A DNA stretch of 32,532 nucleotides from RGIG1828 sp045541875 (GTDB lineage: Bacteria > Bacillota > Clostridia > UMGS1810), in NCBI GenBank assembly GCA_045541875.1, contig JAZQJX010000086.1:1-32532 (forward strand). The letters run 5' to 3'. Positions 16,433 through 25,777 of this stretch are shown one piece after another (the first letter of the stretch is position 1; every line of letters starts with the position of its first letter). The notes beneath the pieces are model-generated. The model searched no databases, was not told the origin of the DNA, and saw nothing but the letters and a program-made list of their open reading frames with translations. Both the position numbers and the translations under genes were made by a program.

Positions 16433-18334
16433 ATGAGTAATAATCAATTCAAACCCTATATCCCTGCGGAAAAAGTTACACCGGAGATAACATTTACATC
16501 CATCTTAATGGGAATCATCCTTGCAGTAGTTTTTGGAGCTGCAAATGCATATCTTGGACTCAGAGTCGGTATGACAGTATCGGCATCTATCCCTGCTGCA
16601 GTTATTGCAATGGGAGTAATAAGAGTAATTATGCGCAAAAACTCTATTTTGGAAAGTAATGTGGTGCAGACAATCGGTTCTGCCGGTGAATCTGTTGCAG
16701 CAGGTGCAATTTTTACTTTGCCTGCACTGTTTTTATGGGCTTCGGAAGGAATCATGGAAAAACCCGGAATTGTAGAAATCACGCTTATAGCCTTGATTGG
16801 CGGTCTGCTTGGTGTTTTCTTCATGGTACCTCTCAGAAATGCTCTGATTGTTAAAGAACACAGCGTTTTACCTTATCCTGAAGGTACAGCATGTGCTGAG
16901 GTTCTGCTCGCCGGAGAAGAAGGCGGAGCAAATGCAACAACGGTTTTTGCCGGTATGGGATTTGCAGCAGTTTTCAAATTTATAATAGATGGCTTAAAAG
17001 CAGTTCCCGGTGAAATCGCCCTCAGAGTAAAAGGTTTTGCCGGAGAGATAGGAACACAGATATATCCTGCCGTTATGAGTGTTGGATACATTTGCGGTCC
17101 AAGAATATCATCGTATATGTTTTCAGGCGGAATTCTCAGTTGGCTTGTCCTTATTCCTCTCATAGTTCTTTTTGGAAAAGAAATCATCCTTTATCCGGGA
17201 ACTGAAACAATAGGGGAGATGTATGCTTCAGGCGGAGCGAGTGCAATTTGGGGTTCATATATACGCTATATTGGTGCAGGTGCTCTTGCTTGTGGTGGAA
17301 TAATCAGTCTCATAAAATCCCTTCCTCTGATTTTTTCAACTTTTAAAGGTGCATTAAAAAGTATGAAATCCACGACCGGTGCATCCAATCTTCGTACTGA
17401 CTTAGATCTGAGCATGAAAACAGTAATACTTTGTGTTGTTATTCTCACAATTCTTGTTTGGCTTGTTCCTGCCATTCCTGTTTCCCCTCTTGGTGCAGTT
17501 ATTGTTGTTGTATTCGGGTTTTTCTTTGCAACCGTTTCATCAAGAATGGTTGGCCTTGTAGGAAGCAGTAACAATCCCGTTTCAGGTATGGCAATTGCCA
17601 CACTTCTTATTTCAACTTTGGTTCTTAAGTTTTCGGGAGACGAGGGTGCACACGGAATGCAGGGCGCGATTGCAATAGGTTCGATCATTTGTATTATTGC
17701 TGCAATATCCGGCGATACATCGCAGGATCTGAAAACAGGATTTCTTCTTGGTGCAACTCCCAAAAAACAGCAAATAGGTGAAATTATCGGTGTTGTTGCA
17801 TCAGCACTTGCCATTGGCGGAACATTGTATCTTCTCGACAGCGCATGGGGATTTGGCTCAGAAGAACTCGCTGCACCACAGGCGACTCTTATGAAAATGA
17901 TTATTGAAGGTGTTATGGATGCAGACTTGCCCTGGACACTTGTATTTATAGGAGTTTTCATTTCTATAGTTGTTGAACTTGTCGGAGTACCTGTTCTTCC
18001 TTTTGCAATAGGAATATATCTGCCGGTACATCTCAATGCTTGCATTATGGTTGGTGGTATTGTACGCCTTTTCTATGATAAAATGAAAAAAGAAGAGTCT
18101 GTTAAAAAGGAAATCATCAACGATGGCATACTTTTCTGCTCGGGTATGATTGCAGGTGAAGGTGTGGTAGGAATTGTTTTGGCAGTTCTTGCTATATTAG
18201 GTGTAGATAAACTCATTGATATTTCAGGAATTCTTGGTATTCCCCAAACATATTCATCTATTCTCAGCCTTGTAGTATTCGGACTTATAATTCTAAGTCT
18301 TGTAAAATTCTCACTTTTGAAAAAAAGGAAGTAA
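16433..18334 (+). CDS. OPT-family oligopeptide transporter
   Basis: This 633-residue integral membrane protein has about 14-16 hydrophobic segments. It shows the bacterial OPT hallmarks ANAYLGLRVGMTVSASIPAA, VVQTIGSAGESVAAGAIFTL, VLPYPEGTACAEVL and GSSNNPVSGM. OPT proteins import peptides or metal chelates using the proton gradient; the exact substrate cannot be read from sequence. The ribosome site AAAGGAGA is good. A weak promoter-like TATAAA (16397-16402) lies in the 69-bp gap after pepD, so it may have its own start as well as read-through. Confidence 0.93.
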   Translation: MSNNQFKPYIPAEKVTPEITFTSILMGIILAVVFGAANAYLGLRVGMTVSASIPAAVIAMGVIRVIMRKNSILESNVVQTIGSAGESVAAGAIFTLPALFLWASEGIMEKPGIVEITLIALIGGLLGVFFMVPLRNALIVKEHSVLPYPEGTACAEVLLAGEEGGANATTVFAGMGFAAVFKFIIDGLKAVPGEIALRVKGFAGEIGTQIYPAVMSVGYICGPRISSYMFSGGILSWLVLIPLIVLFGKEIILYPGTETIGEMYASGGASAIWGSYIRYIGAGALACGGIISLIKSLPLIFSTFKGALKSMKSTTGASNLRTDLDLSMKTVILCVVILTILVWLVPAIPVSPLGAVIVVVFGFFFATVSSRMVGLVGSSNNPVSGMAIATLLISTLVLKFSGDEGAHGMQGAIAIGSIICIIAAISGDTSQDLKTGFLLGATPKKQQIGEIIGVVASALAIGGTLYLLDSAWGFGSEELAAPQATLMKMIIEGVMDADLPWTLVFIGVFISIVVELVGVPVLPFAIGIYLPVHLNACIMVGGIVRLFYDKMKKEESVKKEIINDGILFCSGMIAGEGVVGIVLAVLAILGVDKLIDISGILGIPQTYSSILSLVVFGLIILSLVKFSLLKKRK

Positions 18335-18340
18335 CAGGAA

Positions 18341-18688
18341 ATGAAAAAGGATAAAAGTCAGATAAATTATCTTGAAAAAATGCCTTGCATACCCGAAGAT
18401 TTACACTACACAGTATCGGATAAAGGCATTGTTACCCTTGAAGTTGAGAACAAAGGTGTTATGAACAGAATTCTTCAGATGGTTTTAAAAAAGCCAAAAA
18501 CAAGTTATGTTCACCTTGATGAATTCGGTAGTTTTGCATTTTTATGTGCAGATGGAAAACGGGACATAGTGTCCATCGGAAAACTTGTTGAAGAAAAATT
18601 CGGTTCAGACGCAAATCCGTTATATGAAAGACTTGCAAAGTTTTTTCAGATTCTTGACAGTTATAACTTTATTGGTTGGATTGAATAA
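18341..18688 (+). CDS. PqqD-like small protein next to OPT
   Basis: The 115-residue protein has the small winged-helix pattern of the PqqD family: a strand pair (YTVSDKGIVTLEVENKG), then HLDEFGSFAFLCADGKRDI, then helices with VEEKFG and a final IGWIE. PqqD-type folds act as peptide recognition elements in RiPP pathways, but no radical-SAM or precursor gene is nearby, so PQQ synthesis is unlikely. The 6-base gap to the OPT gene and the AGGAA site imply co-translation. A role as partner or regulator of the transporter is inference. Confidence 0.75.
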   Translation: MKKDKSQINYLEKMPCIPEDLHYTVSDKGIVTLEVENKGVMNRILQMVLKKPKTSYVHLDEFGSFAFLCADGKRDIVSIGKLVEEKFGSDANPLYERLAKFFQILDSYNFIGWIE

Positions 18689-18693
18689 GATAG

Positions 18694-18744
18694 AAAGGTT
18701 GTCTCAGGTATGATTATGTGCCGGAAGACAACCTTTTGTTTTTT
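18694..18744 (+). terminator. Terminator after PqqD-like gene
   Basis: An 11-bp perfect stem (AAAGGTTGTCT at 18694-18704 with AGACAACCTTT at 18726-18736) around a 21-nt loop is followed by TGTTTTTTC. It closes the rnjA-to-pqqD-like group. Confidence 0.9.
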
Positions 18745-18765
18745 CAAAAAAATTTGATTAACTAA

Positions 18766-18794
18766 TTTACAAACTAAACAAAATGTATTATAAT
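18766..18794 (+). promoter_or_regulatory. Promoter for addBA
   Basis: TTTACA (18766-18771), a 17-bp spacer and TATAAT (18789-18794) match the housekeeping promoter consensus at 11 of 12 positions. Transcription would start near 18801, about 60 nt before the addB start. Confidence 0.8.
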
Positions 18795-18859
18795 ATATCA
18801 TGAAATAATTTGGAAAGATTTAATTTGTACAGATGAGTTTGGAAACAGGAGGGAGAAAA

Positions 18860-21800
18860 TTGTCACTTCAGATAATAATGGGACGTGCCCATAGCGGAAA
18901 AACTCAATATATTCTTGACATGGCGAAGGATCTATATGAAACAGATCATCCGTTTATTATCGTTGTACCTGAACAGTTTACCCACCTTGCAGAAAAAAGA
19001 CTGATTGAAAAAATCGGATGCATTGAGTCCGGAAAAGCAGAAGTTTTATCCTTTGACCGCCTTGCAAGAAGGATAGATTCGCAGTATCCATCTGATAAGC
19101 ATCAACTGGATGCTATAGGAAAAGCACTTATCATATCGGAAGTCCTTTCTGAAATTAAACTTGAATACTATAAATCTGCATCAAAACTTCCGGGATTTGT
19201 AAAGATTTGCAATGATGAAATTTCAGAACTTAAAAGTTATATGGTGAGTCCTGAAAGTTTAAAAAATATAATAGATACAACAAACGATAAATCTCTTTCA
19301 ATTAAAATTAAAGATATATATGAAATATATAGTATGTATGAAGAGAGAATAAAAAACGTATATTCCGACTCTGACGATAAACTTTCCATATTAACCGATG
19401 CTTTGAAAAAGTTTATGCCATATAAAGATGTAACCTTTTTCTTTGATGAATTTTCATCTTTTAACCCCAGAGAAAGAGAGATTATATCAGCCCTGTCGGT
19501 TCAGGCAAAAATGCTCTATGTCTCTTTTTGCGCCGATAAATCACCTGAATACAAATCACTGTTTAAACCGACAATTGAAACAGCAGATTTGATTCGTAAG
19601 GTGTGTGCAGAGGCAGGATGCAAAATAGAAAAAGATGTACTTTTGACAAACTCATTTTATGAAAACCGCGAAATGTGCATTCTTGAAAAGTATCTATATG
19701 TTACTCCTGCAAAGACAGATCATGAGATACCTGAAAACATTAGTATAACAGTTGCTGAAAATCCCTATGCAGAGGTTGAAACTGTTGCAAGAAAAATTAT
19801 ATCTTTTGTTCAGGAAAAAGATGCCAGGTATAGGGATATTGGAATTGTGTGTTCTGACATATCCTCCTACGGCCATATAATACGCTCAGTTTTTGATATG
19901 TATAAAATTCCATACTTCATAGATGAAAAAGTGAGAGTCTTAGATCATGCAATAATCAGTTTTGTCATTAACATTTTGGATGTTTATCTGAGATCTTACA
20001 AAAGCGATAAGGTAGTTGGCTTTTTAAAATCAGGATGCATAGGTGCAAAAAAAGATGATATATATGTTGCTGATAATTTTATCCTTGCCTCAAACGCATC
20101 CAAAAATACCTGGCTTGACGATGATAAATGGGAAAGAGCAACAAGTTTCTTTGCTGAAGGAGACACAAAAAAGATTAAATCTCTCGATAGAGTAAGGGAT
20201 GGATGGATACTTCCTCTGGCAAAACTTCATGACAGCATAAAAGGACGTCATAGCGTAAAGTTTATAACGGAAAAAATATATGCATATCTTATTGAAATAG
20301 GTTTTGATAAAACTGTTTCGGAATATATCAAACTTTTCAAATCTGATGGGAATATGTTTCTTGCCAAACAGTATGAAAGAGTGTGGGCAACCCTTATAGA
20401 AGCATTTGACTCCCTTGTGTATATACTTGGAGATACCCAGGTTAACCTCAGTGAATACAGAAAATATCTTTATGATGCGTTTGATCAGCAAAAAACAGGA
20501 ATAATTCCCACAACACTTGACGAGATAATTGTCGGAGATATCAAACGAACAAAAAGCGGTGGTGCAAAATACCAGTTTGTTCTTGGTGCAGTTGACGGTT
20601 CTTTCCCGTCTGTTGCACCTGATAATGGAATAATCACCGATGAAGAGAAAAAGAAACTTTCCTCTCTCGGTGTTGAACTGACACCAGACAGAAATCAGCA
20701 GGCATATTTTGACAGATTTCTCATATATTCTGTTCTCACACATCCTGATAAATGTCTTATGATTTCATACCCGGCATCAGATAATTCTTTCTCTTGTGTT
20801 CGGCCTGCTTTTGTAATATCAATTCTTCAAAAGATGTTTCCTGCATTGAAAAAAGACGGCGGTGTTATTTGTGATGGCGAAATATATACTGAAAATACAG
20901 CATTTGAAACTTTGATTTCATCTGCAGTCGCCAAAAATGACGATGATAACATATGGAAAGATATATACACATATTATCTTGAAAATGACGAAGAAAAACT
21001 TTCGTACATAGACAGGCTTACTGACTGTAAAACCGAAGTTGATGTTATAGAATCGGAAATCATGCAAAGATTGTATTCCGACGAGTTTTATTCGACGGTT
21101 TCAAGGCTTCAGAGATATAATTCGTGCAGATATTCATATTATCTTGAATATATGCTTTCTTTGCATGAAAAAAAGACATATGGTATAGAAAGCACAGATG
21201 TCGGAACGCTTATTCATTCCATAATAGAGAATGCTTTTGCTGAACTTTCAAAAGAAAACAAATCTATGAAAGATGCAGATAATGACTTTTTTGTTAACCA
21301 CATAAGAAAGCATCTTGATGAATATATATCTGAAATTGAAAACAATGGCACAAGCATCAGCGTCAGAGAGAAATATTTCATAAAAAATCTTGAATCTTCA
21401 TTGCTGAAATCACTTCAGGTTCTGAAACAGCATCTTGTTGACTCAAAATTTGTACCCCTTGGTCACGAGATTACATTTGACGATAATTCCATTGGTTGCA
21501 TTGAGTTTGAACTTGCAGGCGGAAAAAAAGTTAAAATAACAGGGAAAATAGACCGGGCAGACTATTTTGAAAATGAAAACGGAATATATTACAGAATAAT
21601 CGACTATAAAAGCGGGACAAAATCCTTTAGTTTTACAGATGTGTTTTATGGTCTTGATGTGCAACTTCTCGTATATATGAATGCCCTTGTGAAAAAACAG
21701 GAAGGGGCTCATCCTGCCGGAGCATTATTTTTCAGAATTAAAGATCCGGTTGTAAATTCCAAAAGTCATGATAGTGAAGAAAAGCATCTTTTTGATTCTC

Positions 21801-22162
21801 TTGCAGAGTTTAAGATGGATGGAGTAGTTTCTTCTGAGCCAAATGTACTGGAGGCATTTTCAAAAAATTCGTTCAAAACAACAAATAAAGTTTCAACATC
21901 TCAGATGAATATGCTTTGCGACTATGTTGATTCTGTTGTTAAAAACAGTGCTGAAAATATAATCAGCGGTCACATTGATATCAACCCATACATTCGCTCT
22001 GATGGCCGCAGTCCCTGCGGATACTGTAAATATAAAGAAATATGTGCAGTGGAGGATAAACTGGAAAAATCTTTTAGAAAAACAGAGAATCTATCCAATG
22101 TAAATGATGCATTTGAAAAAATTTCATCTTCTGTGGAATTTGGGGAGGTGCAAATTAAATGA
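18860..22162 (+). CDS. addB: ATP-dependent helicase/nuclease subunit B
   Basis: AddB pairs with AddA to resect double-strand breaks until Chi. It opens SLQIIMGRAHSGKT, with the Walker-A-like GRAHSGKT at residues 8-15. The nuclease core includes RIIDYKSGTKSF. Four cysteines fit the family's Fe-S cluster: Cys756 (NSCRYSYYLEY) and Cys1053, Cys1056, Cys1062 (CGYCKYKEIC). Length is 1100 residues. I choose TTG 18860 over an in-frame ATG at 18833: AGGAGGG (18847-18853) lies 6 nt before the TTG and falls inside the frame of the longer form, and family members begin at MSL. Its stop overlaps addA by 4 bases (ATGA). Confidence 0.94.
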   Translation: MSLQIIMGRAHSGKTQYILDMAKDLYETDHPFIIVVPEQFTHLAEKRLIEKIGCIESGKAEVLSFDRLARRIDSQYPSDKHQLDAIGKALIISEVLSEIKLEYYKSASKLPGFVKICNDEISELKSYMVSPESLKNIIDTTNDKSLSIKIKDIYEIYSMYEERIKNVYSDSDDKLSILTDALKKFMPYKDVTFFFDEFSSFNPREREIISALSVQAKMLYVSFCADKSPEYKSLFKPTIETADLIRKVCAEAGCKIEKDVLLTNSFYENREMCILEKYLYVTPAKTDHEIPENISITVAENPYAEVETVARKIISFVQEKDARYRDIGIVCSDISSYGHIIRSVFDMYKIPYFIDEKVRVLDHAIISFVINILDVYLRSYKSDKVVGFLKSGCIGAKKDDIYVADNFILASNASKNTWLDDDKWERATSFFAEGDTKKIKSLDRVRDGWILPLAKLHDSIKGRHSVKFITEKIYAYLIEIGFDKTVSEYIKLFKSDGNMFLAKQYERVWATLIEAFDSLVYILGDTQVNLSEYRKYLYDAFDQQKTGIIPTTLDEIIVGDIKRTKSGGAKYQFVLGAVDGSFPSVAPDNGIITDEEKKKLSSLGVELTPDRNQQAYFDRFLIYSVLTHPDKCLMISYPASDNSFSCVRPAFVISILQKMFPALKKDGGVICDGEIYTENTAFETLISSAVAKNDDDNIWKDIYTYYLENDEEKLSYIDRLTDCKTEVDVIESEIMQRLYSDEFYSTVSRLQRYNSCRYSYYLEYMLSLHEKKTYGIESTDVGTLIHSIIENAFAELSKENKSMKDADNDFFVNHIRKHLDEYISEIENNGTSISVREKYFIKNLESSLLKSLQVLKQHLVDSKFVPLGHEITFDDNSIGCIEFELAGGKKVKITGKIDRADYFENENGIYYRIIDYKSGTKSFSFTDVFYGLDVQLLVYMNALVKKQEGAHPAGALFFRIKDPVVNSKSHDSEEKHLFDSLAEFKMDGVVSSEPNVLEAFSKNSFKTTNKVSTSQMNMLCDYVDSVVKNSAENIISGHIDINPYIRSDGRSPCGYCKYKEICAVEDKLEKSFRKTENLSNVNDAFEKISSSVEFGEVQIK

Positions 22163-25100
22163 ACTGGACAAAAGAACAGAGTTATGCCATAAATATGCCT
22201 GTATCAGATATTATTGTTTCTGCAGCAGCAGGATCGGGTAAAACGGCAGTTATGGCAGAAAGAATTCTTAAGAGACTGACCGAGGAAAATTGCGTAGACA
22301 TAGACAAAATCCTTGTTGTGACCTACACCCAGGCTGCCGCTTCTGAAATAAGAGAGCGCATAATGAAAAAAATTGTTGAAAAAATGGATGAAGATGGTGA
22401 CGGGAAAAGACTTTCGGAACAACTTTTGAAACTTCCGTATGCTCACATTTCAACAATTCATGGTTTTTGCCTCGATCTTATAAAAAAGTATTTTTATCTT
22501 CTTGATGTTGATCCGGGAGTGAAAATTGCAGATGAAACAATGGTTTCTGATTTGAAAAAGCAATGTATTGATAAAGTTTTTACAAATCATTACACTCAAA
22601 ATGATAAAGTTTTTCTCGACTTGATTTCTGAATATACAGACAGATATGATACTACGGTTTCTGATGCAGTTATTAAACTTTATGATTTTTCAAGAACAAT
22701 GCCGGAACCGTATGAGTGGATAAACGGGCTGTCTGGGCAGTACAGTTCGGAAAATACAGTTGCAACAGAGTACATATCAAAGTGTGCCTCAATGGCAGGC
22801 AGAGTTGCCATTGATGAGTATATGCAGGCGATAAAACTATGTGACGGAAAAGAAGATTGCATAGTTTTAAGGAATTTTTTGGAAAAAGAACTCCAGGATG
22901 TAACATATGCAATAGAAAAAAAGAATTATAAAGAAATGTACGAGGCTCTTTCAACGTTAGAGTTTGCCAACTGGCGTCTTGCAAAAGGTGATAGTGTTGT
23001 GAGAGAAGAATGCAAGGTTCACAGAGAAAACGCCAAAAATATTATAAAAAAGAATCTTATGGAAAAATATCTGGTGTATGCTCCCTGTGAGATAGAAAAA
23101 GATAATGCTCATGTCTTTGGATACATCGAAAAACTTGCCGAACTCACATTGGAGTTTTCAGATGAATTATGGAATGCAAAAAAGGAAAACAATATTATTG
23201 ATTTTTCCGATTTTGAGCATCTCACTCTAAAACTTTTGAAAAATCCCGATAACACTCCGACTGATGTTGCATATGCTGTGTCTGAATCTTTTGAAGAAAT
23301 ATATGTTGATGAATTTCAGGATTGTAATAATATACAAAACACAATTTTCAACTATATTTCAGGAGCAATACGCAACAAACCCAATGTGTTTTGTGTTGGA
23401 GATATGAAACAAAGCATTTACAGTTTCAGAGATTCAAATCCTCTGATTTTCCGCGATAAAACAGAAAAATATGAACTCTATGACGGCGTTGAATGTAAAG
23501 GTGCAAACAAGATTTTGCTAAACTCCAACTTCAGAAGCAGAAAAACAATCCTTGAATTTGTCAACTCACTGTTTTCACAGATAATGAGCCGTGAATGTGG
23601 GGATGTAACATATGATAAGGAGGAAAGGCTGAACTATGGAGATGGCTATATTCATGTGAATGAAAACACACTGTCTGTTGATATTGATTTGATAGATTCT
23701 TCAGATTCGTTTGATGATAATACATCGACGGATGTATGCAACGATAATGACACATCAGTATCAGATGAAGAGATTTCCGATATTGAAGCAGAGGCAAAAC
23801 ATGTTGCATCAAAAATTAAAAAAATGATTTCTGACGGATACAAATTATATGACAGCAAAGCAAAATGCGAAAGGACAGCGCAATATAAGGATTTCGCAAT
23901 TTTGATGAGAGGTATAAAAACAAGTGCCCCCATCTTTGAAAAAGCCCTTTCCGATATGGGAATTCCTGCCTATTGTGATTCGGGCACTCCATATTTTGAT
24001 GCTCCGGAAATAAAATTCTTGATTTCTTTTTTGAAAATGATAGACAATCCGGATGATGATATTTCTCTTGTTGCGGTTATGAAGAATCCTTTCTTTGGAT
24101 TTGATGAGAATAAACTCCTTGAAATCAGGCTTTCAAACCGTAAACTATCATATTATGAGTGCATAAAAGAGTATTGTAAAAACCACAAAGGAAATCTTTG
24201 TGACAGGTTGAAAGCGTTTCTTGATACAATTGGTTCATACTATGAAAAATCAAGGTATATGGATGCCAATGAATTTTTAAGATATCTCATTGATGACGTC
24301 GGTTATTATGCATACCTTTCAACATTTTATGACAGCAAACTCAAAAAAGCAAATGTCAGATTTCTTCTTCACAAAGCCAAAGAATTTGAAACAGAGGGAT
24401 TCAAGGGTATATATAACTTTGTTAATTATGTTGAGAACTATTTGGGTACAAATTCAAAGGAAAGTGCAAAAATTCTCAGCGAAAATGACAATGTTGTGAG
24501 GATAATGACAATTCATAAATCAAAAGGTCTTGAATTTCCCATTGTTTTTCTTTCCTGTACAGGGAAAAAATTCAATAAACAGGATGTAAATTCAAAATTT
24601 GTTTTTCACAAAGAATATGGTATAGGTGTAGATTCCGTATACAAGGATATATCAGCCAGATTTAAGACTGCAAATAAGATTGCATCAAGGCTTAAAATGT
24701 CATATGAACTGATATCGGAAGAACTCAGAGTGCTATATGTGGCATTAACAAGAGCCTCTGAAAAACTTGTTATAACTGCGTCTGTAAGCAACGGACCGCG
24801 TTTTTTGTCAGAATGTGAGAGTAGTGTTGCAAATGAGCCGCTTCAGATTAACCCATATAAAATATACTCATGCAACAACTTCATACAAATGATCCTTATG
24901 GGTGTCTCACGTTGCGAAGGATATCCTGAACGCAGAAATGATAAATTGCTTGTATCAGGTGATTTCACTGTTAATATGAATCTTATTAATAAAAGTAATA
25001 TCAAAAGCAGTGTCAAAAGTGAAGACAAACCATTCTGGAAAGATTTGTATGACGGTCCAACGGAAAATTATGAAAAATTAAAAATGCGTCTTTCATATGA

Positions 25101-25761
25101 ATACCCGCATTCAGATTCTTCTCTTTATCCGTCAAATATGACTGTAACAGAAGTTAAAAGACTCTATTCAGAGTCAGAAGATTTCTACACACCCTTTGAT
25201 GATGTTTCTCTTGAGTCTCCGAAATATTTTGGTAAAAAGCAGAAAGTTTTCGGAAAGAAACTGGGAACTCTTGTTCATCTTGTTATGGAAAAACTTGAAT
25301 TTGACAAAATTTCAGATCTTAACTCTGTCGAGAATCAGATTAAACGTCTTGCAGACAGTAATCTGATAACAGAGGAGGAAAAATCTGTGATAGTTCCTGA
25401 AAAAATATATAAATTTTTCCTTTCGGATATCGGCAAGGAAACACAAAGGCATCATCATAGTCTGAAAAAAGAGTTTTCATTCAAATATCTTGAAAATGCC
25501 GGAAAAATTTTTGGGACGGATTTTGATGACAGAATAGTTGTTCAAGGGACAATTGATGCATTTTTTGAAGATGAAAATGGTGAAATAGTTCTTATTGACT
25601 ATAAGACAGATTCAGTTGCTGACAGTAATTGTGATTCCATAGTACAAAAATATAAGACACAGTTGGACTATTATGCAACGGCACTTGAAAAAATATACAA
25701 TAAAAAGGTCAGAAGTAAAATTTTGTATCTTTTTGACATAGACAAAAGTATAACATTATAG
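22159..25761 (+). CDS. addA: ATP-dependent helicase/nuclease subunit A
   Basis: AddA is the UvrD/Rep-type 3'-5' helicase with a C-terminal RecB nuclease. Motifs in order are SAAAGSGKTAVM (Walker A, residues 21-32), VTYTQAAASEIRERI, YVDEFQD (Walker B), GDMKQSIYSFRDSNP, MTIHKSKGLEFPIVFL, LRVLYVALTRASEKL, and at the C-terminus GTIDAFFEDENGEIVLIDYK with Asp1133, Asp1147 and Lys1149 of the nuclease site. Length 1200 is normal. Translation is coupled to addB by the ATGA overlap, with GGGAGGTG just upstream. Confidence 0.97.
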   Translation: MNWTKEQSYAINMPVSDIIVSAAAGSGKTAVMAERILKRLTEENCVDIDKILVVTYTQAAASEIRERIMKKIVEKMDEDGDGKRLSEQLLKLPYAHISTIHGFCLDLIKKYFYLLDVDPGVKIADETMVSDLKKQCIDKVFTNHYTQNDKVFLDLISEYTDRYDTTVSDAVIKLYDFSRTMPEPYEWINGLSGQYSSENTVATEYISKCASMAGRVAIDEYMQAIKLCDGKEDCIVLRNFLEKELQDVTYAIEKKNYKEMYEALSTLEFANWRLAKGDSVVREECKVHRENAKNIIKKNLMEKYLVYAPCEIEKDNAHVFGYIEKLAELTLEFSDELWNAKKENNIIDFSDFEHLTLKLLKNPDNTPTDVAYAVSESFEEIYVDEFQDCNNIQNTIFNYISGAIRNKPNVFCVGDMKQSIYSFRDSNPLIFRDKTEKYELYDGVECKGANKILLNSNFRSRKTILEFVNSLFSQIMSRECGDVTYDKEERLNYGDGYIHVNENTLSVDIDLIDSSDSFDDNTSTDVCNDNDTSVSDEEISDIEAEAKHVASKIKKMISDGYKLYDSKAKCERTAQYKDFAILMRGIKTSAPIFEKALSDMGIPAYCDSGTPYFDAPEIKFLISFLKMIDNPDDDISLVAVMKNPFFGFDENKLLEIRLSNRKLSYYECIKEYCKNHKGNLCDRLKAFLDTIGSYYEKSRYMDANEFLRYLIDDVGYYAYLSTFYDSKLKKANVRFLLHKAKEFETEGFKGIYNFVNYVENYLGTNSKESAKILSENDNVVRIMTIHKSKGLEFPIVFLSCTGKKFNKQDVNSKFVFHKEYGIGVDSVYKDISARFKTANKIASRLKMSYELISEELRVLYVALTRASEKLVITASVSNGPRFLSECESSVANEPLQINPYKIYSCNNFIQMILMGVSRCEGYPERRNDKLLVSGDFTVNMNLINKSNIKSSVKSEDKPFWKDLYDGPTENYEKLKMRLSYEYPHSDSSLYPSNMTVTEVKRLYSESEDFYTPFDDVSLESPKYFGKKQKVFGKKLGTLVHLVMEKLEFDKISDLNSVENQIKRLADSNLITEEEKSVIVPEKIYKFFLSDIGKETQRHHHSLKKEFSFKYLENAGKIFGTDFDDRIVVQGTIDAFFEDENGEIVLIDYKTDSVADSNCDSIVQKYKTQLDYYATALEKIYNKKVRSKILYLFDIDKSITL

Positions 25762-25777
25762 TATTCAGGAGGATAAA

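Noticed and set aside
18341..18688. PQQ biosynthesis gene
   Set aside because: The PqqD-like fold alone is not evidence of PQQ synthesis; no pqqA, B, C or E is present.
18833..18859. ATG 18833 as the addB start
   Set aside because: A strong AGGAGGG lies within the extra codons, and the family N-terminus begins at TTG 18860.
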